A DNA stretch of 64,000 bases from Limnomonas spitsbergensis (taxonomy: Eukaryota > Chlorophyta > Chlorophyceae > Chlamydomonadales): assembly GCA_037349105.1 (NCBI GenBank), contig JAYJMM010000112.1, forward strand, positions 4,610,501 to 4,674,500, read 5' to 3'. The position numbers were made by a program, and so were the translations under genes. This document shows, one piece after another, positions 28,001 through 36,108 of the stretch. Under the pieces are notes generated by a model that was given only the letters and a program-made list of their open reading frames with translations, was not told where the DNA came from and searched no databases. Each line of letters opens with the position of its first letter. Position 1 is the first letter of the stretch.

Positions 28001-29074
28001 ATATCCGTACACCACATAAATGAACAGCACCCCATACAGATCTGCCCCTGCATTGTCTGTCGTGCGGATCTTCTCATCCGTCCTGATCAGCTCTGCCCCC
28101 ATGGCGACTAACTGTTCTGCAATGTTGACTGTGATCACATGACAGGAGCACGCTGAGTCCATGAGGGCCTTCTGAGCCACCAGGACCTTTCCTTTGACCA
28201 TTAGGCCCACACATTGCTCCAGGTTGCTTCTGTCGTTCTTAAAATACTGCAGCCTTGGTGCAGCTGTGACCACCTTGCTTTCCTGCCTGCCCTTACTGGC
28301 CTTACCCCTGTGGTCTTCTGAACCCATGGGCATAGTGGTAAATGACAGCGCCGTCAGCCTCTCGTTCAACTTGAACACCTGCAGTCGGATGTCAGACATA
28401 TCGTCAGCTAATTTGCTCAAAACCAGTCTCTTTGCTCCCTTCCTGGAGGCAGGTTCCACGAGCCTTTGCTCAGGTTCCTCCTGTGGACAGGGTTCTGGCA
28501 AGAATGATCTAGGACGAGCGTTGTGAGCCGCCTGCTTGAATCCTGCGGATTTGGGCACGAGCCCAACCTGCGTCATGAGTGCTACAGACTCGCTGAGCAT
28601 CTCTGCCATAGTCTGTTGCCAGCCCTCTGGCTCGGCTTGCCCCGTTGGGCTGCTTAGTTGAGACACGTGTGCCGCTTGCTGAGCCTGACCCCCCTGGCCA
28701 GGCCCCGGCCGTTGGTACTGCCTGTTGTTCTGATTCCGCTCGTACGGTCTGCCTGCAGGCTGACCCTGCTGCGGCCTTGGTGGGAGCGGGTACTGCTGCT
28801 GCTGCGGCCTGGGCTGCCCAGCTGTAATTTCAGCAGCAAGTGGCGTTGGCCTGCGCTCATCCCTGGGTCTGGGTGCCCTGCAATCCCTGGCCAGGTGCGC
28901 CGTGCTACCACACTGGTAGCATGCCTTGACTGCCCCTGCAGCGCCTTCTGCGCTGTAATTTGGTGCTCCTGATTGATCTGCCCAGGTAACTCCTCTGGGT
29001 TTGTCACTCCGCTGTTGCTGGGCAGCTGCTGCTCCTGCGGGGTTCCCTGCCCCTTCAAGGCGTGTCCGCATCAA
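21968..29074 (-). CDS. ORF2: nucleocapsid/protease-like protein with a giant extension of unknown function
   Basis: This 2368-residue frame follows Gag in the same frame after one TGA; the first ATG is at 29071. A CCHC knuckle (CYQCGSTAHLARDC) lies at about residue 52. A retropepsin-like stretch follows (ALMDSACSCHVI, Asp near 306), with DSA in place of the usual DSG or DTG. Further on come a variant knuckle CVLCGEPGQHSPEEC (about 581), a Leu/Gln-rich predicted coiled coil (about 700-790), and another canonical knuckle CFNCQKPGHFANAC (about 983). The remaining 1300 or so residues are acidic, Trp-rich and repeat-poor, and I recognise nothing in them. In Ty3/gypsy elements the protease is normally followed closely by reverse transcriptase; here about 2000 residues intervene. 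An uninterrupted frame of 7.1 kb argues that it is under selection or very young. Confidence 0.85.
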   Translation of the reverse strand: MMRTRLEGAGNPAGAAAAQQQRSDKPRGVTWADQSGAPNYSAEGAAGAVKACYQCGSTAHLARDCRAPRPRDERRPTPLAAEITAGQPRPQQQQYPLPPRPQQGQPAGRPYERNQNNRQYQRPGPGQGGQAQQAAHVSQLSSPTGQAEPEGWQQTMAEMLSESVALMTQVGLVPKSAGFKQAAHNARPRSFLPEPCPQEEPEQRLVEPASRKGAKRLVLSKLADDMSDIRLQVFKLNERLTALSFTTMPMGSEDHRGKASKGRQESKVVTAAPRLQYFKNDRSNLEQCVGLMVKGKVLVAQKALMDSACSCHVITVNIAEQLVAMGAELIRTDEKIRTTDNAGADLYGVLFIYVVYGYGGPNAIMEPTVVRVVKTPPDAYEHLVGNPEFLKYNGVLEAAGRLTLRPRDGPQTVRRVRDLTLPLVLASPAGGYQAAAVAWAGIRCGFAERERWPAARVEEEHEPLLQHAMATHAGAAMRTDQKVGQSRGTAAGAGRSTADASRSSREDPQETASRPRQCGQAQAAVPREGKVGAKAAASQPSQAAAQAEANAEVAMALKAESKPAYEKEIIRRCVEASPRYLCVLCGEPGQHSPEECDQRIRKILQKPAAGPAAQGTSPGAKRRVGFGGAAAARAAPAGSSRRSEVQVPGKGERAGAAEGGVREDAPAAAEGTQGITANRGQEELVGREESEVSEESEEEEVHDRRTPKYMHVLRLQQQVELLQQDVRAREELLFRQAAATIEYLRLQQVRWTGLQDANIRLTEVQQQYILRADQLRALYANLGNQQAGEPLQSTIPGDPELAEHMEAMFQTVAEFAKEDEDLSQEKLQEQEQQATGQQEPGGSGGARQASGETRVRHRGSTPDDAVHTETRERSRSAQRARSAERRGAVPTPEARTQRPDRDDSFDRPRGRRQQSPSGDRGSQPRGRSQERGTGSHARPYQLEQRMQDRRGTSGQSPPGRAQAGRSWMGGQRNVLGPHDGGVCFNCQKPGHFANACPEQGEASQPGDSSQFDRSRAAGGPERSWGVRGPGRSQEASEDNMRRAYEAAKEVSFEEWKRQQETAGPSELPGPPGRPGPAGQSYNSRWVSQERHTCMMSIHEGFGQNAATQVVSYQAAAMPVTFQVVPEGQVAQQRHHWQMVVEALAMNHYGTRPAGSARSMAHAVEFLRNLQQRGCPAPCEGWPGILQQFLDKEWDIYNAQMDEFERFEQEAGLQHRVDEWETSSSGDGTSASEEGYEPQAPLTVREEEAAMLCPGTPEGNAVTGGEVAGAAAGTRNGLSRQDHHPGAKGAAAMSPEDNTAGAVRTHRSTTSRSSAARWEEEDRGLQSSRSRGERPAAGNEDSQFTQAGTGHRGRSGSRGRVRPEPDPPRLPESRCFVQWYRLGEEMPEASSSEAMITLPAQSKDGLCRLQNHRLLEGRSQTCVNIAATMQAVARLIFPWDAVTAVLLGAALKGFIQPSTRMEDYMQRGWSRHPIYAYSVGEMVDLAVKEGITAVAAADRAHPDVPDSARTEGVWQGAQPGFMRTPWAEDCVRQLMEHPALRDRAFYVPVQALGGHGGGDRSEDGTYSGAGLCHADRPRRCEATVEASVTIPRMVAGQAVPWGMDPGEARAAIPVQQLVTYYYEELEEGEMPVSAAWIHMHASRDDMPVFLFARCEGNVAITRCASVDEAEFHAHTHARGADPATWAVMLMALQRVLLPGQLSAAMRHVWGVDDQWAPLEMTDCPTWPYGAQRSPADGPMWEDEEEFARSPFAVERLEACVHQWVRWERRAWRDNRASSVVPYWQANSMTVQLWRQAHPAGVRTLHPLFRGAGSDTYIEELEELRTQPVPGRWRVGRWGSRYWDPAAISDGPIQDTYQEPTEQGHVAFVTTLGATASSWEWLEPMEDMEVSALEAETGDRAEPQTAPDSTSRPLVGDLDSRKPWSSNALRPSHEGRGLLGEENEDPSEGLPSLVQDSESEDEWGADRSPCPARISLTRTDAGDADGMEEPSNAGPGPGSPVWGREEDLLQLRQEWMREVAQEQAAMEERRTRRAEIERSSKVALEEKAHKVAVGVNPRQAADQCAGEPKGAAAGKASSRSTGDAQTSPPAQAAAREPWGDPAAYSTERWVAVLRHFVDELDVLRRQEMGQQEASQEASLVFRLRMLPQPDPNPRMGGYSRAVRELQEELTERISALNKMGAKGVDTQQSSDSRSSQARTSRGEDLARRAASARATMRQGCGPEEPAGAGSSKTVQRAIHRQERLAQGSTGQIPGAGPERAGAAWADTAELRGKKSKKARRRAGKAQRAAEDRNRGSRPGMDCPVLPLRISQVDLEITWASGQQRPAQSAEPCVQPAEHLPQKPTRQMPACRGLLTCTAFKGILTLRGRSS

Positions 29075-29077
29075 TCA
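29075..29077 (-). promoter_or_regulatory. Single in-frame stop (UGA) between Gag and ORF2
   Basis: The mRNA reads CAG TGA TTG ATG. Gag and ORF2 share one frame with only this stop between them. The capsid-like region is upstream and the first zinc knuckle downstream, so readthrough would make a normal Gag. Termination and restart at the nearby ATG is also possible. Confidence 0.6.
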
Positions 29078-32000
29078 CTGTCCTGTCCTCTCCTTCCTCG
29101 TTCTGTTGGACTGCGTCTCCCCCTGGCCAGGCCCACTGGCCATTTGTTTGAGGCTTGCGCCTCCTAGATCCCCCATTTCCAGGGCAAACTTCTCCCACAG
29201 CACCACCTGCTGTGTGAGTACTGCAATCTGATCTTCGTCTGTCATGCTGAGGTACCCTGGGACGGTCATAACAAACTTGCTCAGTTTGGCCTTAGCGAGC
29301 GCTGGAAGTCCATCATGGAACAGATGCGAGACCGAGTGCCTCCTGCCAAAGTGGTCCACTGCATCCCTTGAGATCTGCAGCAACTCTGCTGTCGACAGCA
29401 CTCTGTGAGCAAATGCTTCCACCGTCTCCTCTGGCTTGACGTCAGGGTCGAGAGTGGTCTTCACCCCTAGCCTGAGGTTGGAAATGGCTGTCCTCTCATC
29501 CGAGGTTGGCTTTCCCACTTCTGCTTGAACCACTTTGATCCACAAGGTAAGCAGTGAGGCCTCACAACACTGCTCCTCTGCTGGGGCAACCCACATCCCC
29601 CTTATCCTTTCTGCTTCTCTGGCAGCCCTGTCTCCTGCATGGGGCGCCGCCCTGATGGCTACCATCAGTGGCCCCACGCTAGCCGGCTTGCTGTCCCATA
29701 GCTTGACCAGTGATTTCACCAACATCGTCATGGCTGATGGCGACTGGCACGACCCAGCTATTTCTCCGGCCACCACAGCCAGCGCTGGCGGGTCATCTGA
29801 CAGCGCCAGCCTGTTGTGCGATCCCCAATATCCACATGCCTGGCAATATTTCCTGGCTGCAACCGCGCCTGGGTGCGACATATCCAACACTGGCACGTTG
29901 CCTTGGATGGCTGGGATTTTGGTGAATTTGGCTACCCCTGCCAGCTGCAGGACCATCTGCTGCTGCATCTGCAGGTTCACCCTTGCCTGCTCCCTCTCGA
30001 GCCTCTTCATTTCCTGGTCGCTGGACTCCTGCCTGGCTCCTGGCCTGCGTCTGTCCGCTCCTCCTGGTCCCGAATCAACTGATTCTGACCGCGACCTAGA
30101 TCCTCCACCATCGCCCCTCGATGGGCTGCGACCTGAATGGTATCTGCTGTGTCTGTAATAATCCTCTTCCGGATCATGATCTTCTCGTGATGGCTGCCTG
30201 CCTGCCCTTCCTGCAGAGCTTCTACTTCCCTCGGGTGGCAGCCGTTCTGATTCGCTTCTGACTGGTCTGCTGTCAGAGCCAGGCCTCCAAGACTGCTCTC
30301 TGCCCGGCCCTGCCTGTCCCCTGGGCAGCTCCTGGTCTTGCCGTTCCTGCCTCACCCCTCTGCTGTGTTCCGCTGGTCCCCTGGGTTGCTCCTGGCTTTG
30401 TTGGCTTGGCTGTTCCCTGCCATTTGCCTGCTCTCTGGGCGGCTCCTGGCTATGCTGGCTTGGATGTTCCCTGCCATCTGCCTGCCCTCTGGGCTGTTCC
30501 TGGCTATGCCGGTTTGGCTGTTCTCTGTTGTATGCCTGCCCCCTGGGCGGCTCCTGGCTCTGCCAACCTGGCTGCGTCCCGCCTGTGTAATTTCTGGCAT
30601 AGGAATCAGACTGCGTTTCCTCTCTGGCTTCCTGCATTCTTGGACCACTGCTCCGTGCGCTGCCTGCAGGCTCATTCCTCCTGGTTCCACTTGCTGTGCC
30701 CGTCTGCCTGTTCCTCAGGAATTCCTTGATGTAATCCACCTGGTTTTCCTGGCATGTGTTCTCTTTGTCCTCGACTATGCGTAGCAACGCATAAGACTCT
30801 TGCCTGCTTGCTCTGCGTGTTGCTGTGCCTTGCTCTGCCATCCTGGCAAGTGATCGGCTAGTCAACTCCGCCCTTTCGCTGGCGGCTGGACTGTTGGTTC
30901 TGGGCGCTTCCCTGCCCCTTGGTCGCCCTCTGAGGCTTGGCTCGCTGCTGACCTCGAAGGCCTCTGATCTGAGTGTTGGGGTTGGCGCGGCTCTTGCCTG
31001 CTGCTGCCACCTTTGCACCTCCCTGAGCTCCTCCGGCCGCTGCCCTGCTGTTTCAAATCCTTCCCATGCCTGGTCCTCCTCCTCTTCTGGCTCGGATCCA
31101 GGTTCCACCTGATTTCCTGTTACATCGTTGCACCACTCGTCTGCGAAGGCCTTAACAGCCAGTGCTGCTTCGCGTCCCGCCCTTCCCTTGGACACCTGTC
31201 CAAGGGCGGCTAACAGCGTTGCCCTGTCCTGCCCTGTGTGGGGGATACCCAGCATGGCCTTTGTTGCCCATCCCCGCAGATGATGGGCCTTGAACTCCTC
31301 GATAGCTGTGACCTGGTCCTGGAAATGCAAGAACGTCCTGGAGCAAACTTGCTTCCACAGGTCCGTTGCCCACTGCAAAATTCCTGCCCAACCGATCGGT
31401 TGCATATGTCCTTCTGACTCCCTTTCGCCGCACACTGCTCCCCCAGCCTTGGAGCGCTCTGGCTCACAAGGGCTGGTATCCTGCGCCCCTGATGGATCGT
31501 GAAAAAACCCTCGCAGGGTTTCCTTGTGGCTGTCGTCTTTCTGCGTCAGGCTGCTAGATCCCTCCTTGGATTTCTGCACAGGTCTGCCCACACTGGGCGG
31601 AAACCTGGACAGCGGTGTCCCATAGACTGTGGATCCAGCTCCTCTTCTAACCAGCACCCTGCGCGGTCGCAGCTGCTGCCTTGGGCGCAGTCCTGTCTTA
31701 GACTGCTGCCCCTTCTCTTCTTGAACTGGGTCTGACAGTTCTTCCTCGGATATTTGGTCAGCCCAGGGATTTCCTACCGGCACAGCTGACTTTTCCCTTT
31801 CCTTGCCGACCTGCGAGCTCTGCCTGCCCGCTGCTGGCTGGGGCTCAGCTTCCTCGTGTTTGACCCCTGCAGGCATACTCCTGGCCTCCATTTCCTCTGC
31901 TTTCATTCGCTGTTTGTCTGGGCAGGCTTTATCACAGCCTGCAACCTCTCTTGGTGCTGCGGCTTCCTCGGCCCTTTGATCCGGCTGACTGGGTTCGTCT

Positions 32001-32467
32001 TTGACCCGTTGCGCGACCCTGGCCACCCTGGGCGGATTCTGCTGGGGCGTGGCCTTGAGCTCGCAGGTCTGCCGCGTGTCACAGCTCTGGGACACTTCTG
32101 TTGCTTGATCCAAAATCAGCTCTGGTGTTCCAGCCTGAGTCTGCCACTGCTCGAATTCCAGGCTGCCCCTGAAATCGGCGGGCACTGGACCCCCTCGGCC
32201 GATGCCTTTACGCGTCACTAGCGCTGAGCCGTCTGCCTGCGCCCCTGCCTCTCTGGGCGGTACGCGACCCGGCTCTGGCACCTTGCAGTTTCCTGCGGGC
32301 GGTTCCACTGGCCCTGCCAGCTTTGCCGCCACCAACAGTGCTTCTGCAGCTAGCTCATCACTAGCCTCCATCAGGTTTACACCCGGCTCCAGCCCCCTCA
32401 GACGCCCACTTCTCCGTTGGGCGTCAGGGTGCTGGTGCCTATCGGGGTTTAAATCTACTTCTGTCAT
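29075..32467 (-). CDS. gag: Gag (capsid) protein of the giant element
   Basis: This 1130-residue frame begins at ATG 32467 and ends at the TGA next to ORF2. The first 800 residues are hydrophilic and rich in Glu, Arg, Ser, Pro and Gln, with imperfect repeats of the type SQEPPRGQANGREQP around residues 640-710. From about 840 to 1110 the sequence becomes ordered and helical, with conserved-looking Trp, Leu and aromatic residues, as in a capsid domain. There is a single CQAC pair but no full zinc knuckle; the knuckles are in ORF2. The assignment rests on position, the C-terminal capsid-like character and the knuckle immediately downstream, not on a recognised motif. Confidence 0.75.
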   Translation of the reverse strand: MTEVDLNPDRHQHPDAQRRSGRLRGLEPGVNLMEASDELAAEALLVAAKLAGPVEPPAGNCKVPEPGRVPPREAGAQADGSALVTRKGIGRGGPVPADFRGSLEFEQWQTQAGTPELILDQATEVSQSCDTRQTCELKATPQQNPPRVARVAQRVKDEPSQPDQRAEEAAAPREVAGCDKACPDKQRMKAEEMEARSMPAGVKHEEAEPQPAAGRQSSQVGKEREKSAVPVGNPWADQISEEELSDPVQEEKGQQSKTGLRPRQQLRPRRVLVRRGAGSTVYGTPLSRFPPSVGRPVQKSKEGSSSLTQKDDSHKETLRGFFHDPSGAQDTSPCEPERSKAGGAVCGERESEGHMQPIGWAGILQWATDLWKQVCSRTFLHFQDQVTAIEEFKAHHLRGWATKAMLGIPHTGQDRATLLAALGQVSKGRAGREAALAVKAFADEWCNDVTGNQVEPGSEPEEEEDQAWEGFETAGQRPEELREVQRWQQQARAAPTPTLRSEAFEVSSEPSLRGRPRGREAPRTNSPAASERAELTSRSLARMAEQGTATRRASRQESYALLRIVEDKENTCQENQVDYIKEFLRNRQTGTASGTRRNEPAGSARSSGPRMQEAREETQSDSYARNYTGGTQPGWQSQEPPRGQAYNREQPNRHSQEQPRGQADGREHPSQHSQEPPREQANGREQPSQQSQEQPRGPAEHSRGVRQERQDQELPRGQAGPGREQSWRPGSDSRPVRSESERLPPEGSRSSAGRAGRQPSREDHDPEEDYYRHSRYHSGRSPSRGDGGGSRSRSESVDSGPGGADRRRPGARQESSDQEMKRLEREQARVNLQMQQQMVLQLAGVAKFTKIPAIQGNVPVLDMSHPGAVAARKYCQACGYWGSHNRLALSDDPPALAVVAGEIAGSCQSPSAMTMLVKSLVKLWDSKPASVGPLMVAIRAAPHAGDRAAREAERIRGMWVAPAEEQCCEASLLTLWIKVVQAEVGKPTSDERTAISNLRLGVKTTLDPDVKPEETVEAFAHRVLSTAELLQISRDAVDHFGRRHSVSHLFHDGLPALAKAKLSKFVMTVPGYLSMTDEDQIAVLTQQVVLWEKFALEMGDLGGASLKQMASGPGQGETQSNRTRKERTGQ

Positions 32468-33187
32468 TCTACAGGCAATTAGCGAACCGCACGGTCCTGC
32501 AAGCGTGCTGGCGACACCCCCTACAAGATCTGCTTAACACTAGGCTTCTGCCCCCTTGTTCCTACTGCAATCTGGTGAGGACTTTGCAAATCAAGATCGG
32601 ATGGCAGGTACAGCACTTATGCAGGAAAGGCCTCGCCTTCCCGCTTTTCTGCTCACTAGTTTCAATCTGGCGGAATCCTCCTTCGCCCTCTCAGTTCTTC
32701 CCACCTTGCTGGCCGGGCTGCTTCTAGATGTCTCACGTCCCGCGTGGATGTCACACGCCCTGCGTGGATGTTGCCTTTTGCGTAGTGTCCGCTCAGCTCT
32801 GCGTTCCTGCGGGGATCCTTTGGCACACCCACAAGATTTCAAACTTGGATGTTCTATCCACAAGTTTACTTCTGTCAATTATGAGAAATTGGATCCACCT
32901 GATCTCAATCCGCAGTCACACAGGGAATTATCTGCTGGGTGTATAAATCCACAGCCAGATCTTCAAGCCACTTCTGGACTCAACACTAAGCTGCCACGCT
33001 CAATGATTCTCAGAGTTTAACTTGGCAATCTCTCTCTGGAGATTACCACAGCAAAGTGCAGTTCAAATGCTGTCCAAGGTCGTTTGCATGCAAACAAATT
33101 TCCAATTTTGCTGCACAAGCACCTTTAGCAGGAATTGGCAAATCAAGCTGATCAGGCTAAATCCACTTCGTCCCTTTCTAAAGGACA
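32468..33187 (-). other. 5' leader of the giant element
   Basis: About 720 bp separate repeat A1 from the Gag start. Immediately after A1 the minus strand reads TGTCCTTTAGAAAGGGAC, a near-perfect hairpin. No TGG-starting primer-binding site abuts the repeat. Priming may be by another tRNA region, by self-priming through this hairpin, or by an unrecognised mechanism. CACGTCCCGCGTGGATGT-type words are repeated twice near 32735-32770. Confidence 0.5.
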
Positions 33188-33818
33188 CGCGATGTGCGCT
33201 TCAGGTCCGTGGCGGACTTCTTTCCTCACGGCAGTGACGGACGCCTACGGGCAGGCTCAGTGACTACACACTGGCTGCGAGTGCTCAGCGAGTTAAGCAG
33301 CTCTTCTGGCTATTTGGTTGTATGGCAATTGACTAAGGGAACACAGGCCTTCTGGCCGTCTGGGCGCGATCCAGCTGGGCTATGTTAAGGGCACTTACCG
33401 CGCGTCTCGCGGTGAGAGTGACGGGACGTAGACTGCGTACTTCTTCTTTTGCAGGGTCTCGACTCTCTTACTGAGGTACTTGTCTCCAGCTATCTCAGCT
33501 GAGGCTGAGGTAGTCTTGACTCGGGCTAAGGTACTGACTTATATGAAAGCTGCTGGTCTCGAAGACGGCCGGTGCTTGTTACAAATAGAGGTCTGTCCTT
33601 TAGAAAGGGACGAAGTAACTAGCCTAGGCAATTGCCGGGATACAGGGACCCGGCAGGCCCAAATCAGAGTACGGTACAATCTGTCAAATCAACCTGCGTA
33701 AGCGGGTTTCTAGGTCTCAGCTCAAATCCGAGGACTCCGCAGAGAAGCTGCGGAGGCCCCGAGGCCGCTAACTGCGGTCTGAACGGTTCTATCACGTATA
33801 CTGTAATATACTGTGACA
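33188..33818 (-). repeat. Repeat A1 of the giant element
   Basis: This 631-bp copy is nearly identical to A2 (7897-8527). On the minus strand it begins TGTCACAG and is the 5' end of the element. The ~235-bp B segment that accompanies A at the other end is missing here; instead A1 borders directly on the leader. It is followed by the GACC target duplication at 33819-33822. Confidence 0.9.
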
Positions 33819-33822
33819 GACC
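33819..33822. repeat. Target-site duplication GACC, right copy
   Basis: This matches 7659-7662 and closes the insertion. Confidence 0.7.
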
Positions 33823-35937
33823 TTGTGTGTGCTCCATTACCCTCCAATGGTATCATTGAAGTTAATTATTCATATAAGTCACACCACATTCCTCTCAATC
33901 TTGATCAAGGGGTGCGTGCAGCAGTGAACAAACGCTCCTTGTTTGCTTGGACGGAGCGAGCGTTCCTCACTTGCCTTCGTCAACTCTGAGGCGTCAGGCA
34001 TAAGCCAAATATTGTGTATTCAGGTAATTGCTGACCTATAACGTAGTGTGGATCAGTCCCAACTTATGGGGATCGATCCCATGACCAGTACCATGGAATG
34101 TTGGGACCGCTATGCCCCGGGACCGGCCGCGAATCATGTACCTCTGCGGAGTATGAGTGTTCCAATGCTTGTAGTGACCCGGCTTGTTCGGTATGGTTAC
34201 AATAAACGTATGGTTGACGACAGTGTTGTGGGGGCTCTTCCTTCTCTCGCCCTATGCATCTCCTTTCCATCCTCTAATGGAGAGAAAACATATCCGCAAA
34301 CACACTCATCCGTTGCGTATTCGATTGTTCAATTTCATTGGGTCCTAGGAGAGGGTGTGCAAGCATGCATGGTAGATAATCCAATGGTGCAAACAGATAT
34401 ATCCAGATGTATCGTTGAGGAATGTTTTCAGAGGCTGGAACTTCCTCTGACTTTCTTTTCCAGTCTTTTCTCTGCCCCTTCTCTTTATTTCCTACATTTC
34501 CTCCTTTTTCTGCCCCCTGAGTTTGTTTACTTCTTTCCTTCTTAGTTCAAACCCTTTATTTAGGCGCCCACGCGACCGGGCCTTTTTGAGCAGGGCCCAG
34601 AGGTGTTAAGTCATTGGCAGATTTATCCAGGCATTTAAATAAATCTAAAAAAGATGAAAAACAGCTAATGAATATCAAGCACCATGAATTCCGGGACTGA
34701 CTTAAGCTAAGACAACCCTCAAAGAACAACCCGGCGTCAGTGTATGTTCAGATAAAGCGAAGACTGTCTGGACGACAAAAGCACCATCTCATGCCAATAA
34801 CACCGCCGTATTTCATCAACGCTCAATCGAAGGGGGAAAATCTAAACAAGTATTAATTTGCCAATCTTAAAACGCAGTGCAAAACTAACCCTCATAATCA
34901 ATTGGTTCTGAACCGGAGATCGAAAGTGAGTGGCTGATGAATACAAAATAATAGCTCAGAGGGCATGGCCGGGAACACAATGACACTTCGTTTCCGCTAG
35001 GTTCCGAAGCCTCCAAATAAGCTCGTTAGCAGCAACTTATATTGCAAGTCTATATTCTGTCTACTCAAGCTTGACAACTAGAAGTTATCCTTAACAGTCG
35101 CAATGCAACAAAAGTAAGATAAAATCCTGGTATTTTTAGTTCCAGCAACAAGTAAAAACATGAACTTGACTAGGACGAGTGAGGAACACACCGTCATCTA
35201 ACACAACTGAACATCAACAAGATTGACGAATTTGCCATCATGGCATGCACAAAAAAAAAGCCCAATCTGATTGAATCATCCTATACGGCATGTATGAATG
35301 TATGACATGACAACACATACCTCACTGGCTTGCCTAATTGACAATCCCAACATCAACATTTCTAGTTTACACCCACCCGCACACCACCTTTGGAGGCGTG
35401 GCGGTAGGGAGGGAGGGAGGCCAACGCCGGGCCCACATGGATCAAGCCATGATCAACCATTGCCATGAGGCCCAAGCGAGACGGCCTCCTTGTAGATGCA
35501 TGCACCCCCCTAGCATGCATGAATTGAGCTTGCTTGCAGCATGTGTGGTCACTAAATAACACCTTTCACCCCTTGTTGCCTGCTACCCCTAACTATTAAG
35601 GGATTAGACGCCAGACGTTCGGTTACTCTTGGCCCGCCAACTAGTACAAACATAAATTTAAGACATTCAAGACAGCAATTCCCGGCCCTCGACGGTGATA
35701 CCGGAGGCGTATCCTTCGACGTGGGACCTCTTGAAGGTGCACTCGTAAGGGCGAGGGAATGGAGGGTCGTCTGTGAGGACGCGTTGCTGTTCATGGTAGG
35801 AGGCTCCGGAGGGCCGGGAGGGTAATGATGGGCATGTCGGGACATGGCGGGAGGGTAACGGGACATTCCATTAGGTTGCGGGAGGTTGTGGGAGAGTGAC
35901 GTGAAATCGTGGGTGAGTGATGGACAGGGCTTGCCAC
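33823..35937. other. No recognisable gene; second copy of the GGCGCCCACGCG repeat
   Basis: Open frames are short and without motifs. At 34555-34607 the word GGCGCCCACGCGACCGGGCC with its T/C-rich upstream flank repeats 1560-1613. The 3' end of the channel gene, including its stop codon and polyadenylation site, probably lies somewhere in 35552-35937. I could not choose between two overlapping frames there. Confidence 0.4.
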
Positions 35938-36108
35938 CTTTGCCTTGCCGTCGCCAAGCGAAACATCGCCGCGGGGGCTGGCATGAGGTAACTCTGACAA
36001 AGCGCGTCCATCGGTTGTTTCAATATCAAATTGCGACATCCGCCAAGGTCCCCTGGCCGCCAGCCGCAACTGGATCCAAGCTTGAGTCATGTCGGTCTGG
36101 CGATGGAC
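35938..36108 (-). CDS. Channel gene: possible further tail exon
   Basis: Phase-0 open segment [20 protein letters not shown] and onward, after a GCGTCGCAG acceptor, ending at AAG|GTGGCA. The donor is weak and I could not place the following exon. The frame may instead read through to a stop near 35791. Confidence 0.4.

Larger units (their letters stand above)
7663..33818 (-). mobile_element. Giant Ty3/gypsy-like retrotransposon with DNA methyltransferase and PHD finger, split terminal repeats
   Basis: Read on the minus strand the element is: repeat A1 (33818-33188), leader, Gag, ORF2, Pol, repeat B1 (15910-15693 plus 8544-8530, interrupted by a younger element), the dinucleotide GC, repeat A2 (8527-7897), repeat B2 (7899-7663). 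A1 and A2 are 631 bp and differ at about two positions. B1 and B2 are about 235 bp and differ by a 4-base indel. The outer ends are TG and CA (TGTCACAG at the right end, ending GCGACA at the left) and are flanked by GACC on both sides. The internal part 15911-33187 carries no LTR pair of its own. The A1-internal-B1-A2-B2 order is that of split direct repeats, known from tyrosine-recombinase retrotransposons, yet Pol here has a DDE integrase. Alternatives are two tandem 865-bp LTRs with the coding part inserted at CGC, integration of a rearranged two-LTR circle, or assembly error. Excluding the guest, the element is about 19.0 kb. Confidence 0.75.

Noticed and set aside
10849..29077. Alternative genetic code (UAG or UGA read as an amino acid)
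   Set aside because: Each element has only one such stop, at a gag border, and they use different stops. Other frames end normally at TAG, TAA or TGA. Readthrough explains this better.
21549..29231. Many plus-strand ORFs of 60-260 codons opposite the giant element
   Set aside because: They are antisense shadows of GC-rich coding sequence. Their composition (Leu, Pro, Ser, Cys rich) and fragmentation are typical of reverse frames.
15911..33187. Independent LTR-less element inserted at CGC into one of two tandem 865-bp LTRs
   Set aside because: Possible from the boundaries (CGC on both sides), but an element with a DDE integrase needs terminal repeats and none exist inside this interval. I prefer the split-repeat reading but keep this as the main alternative.
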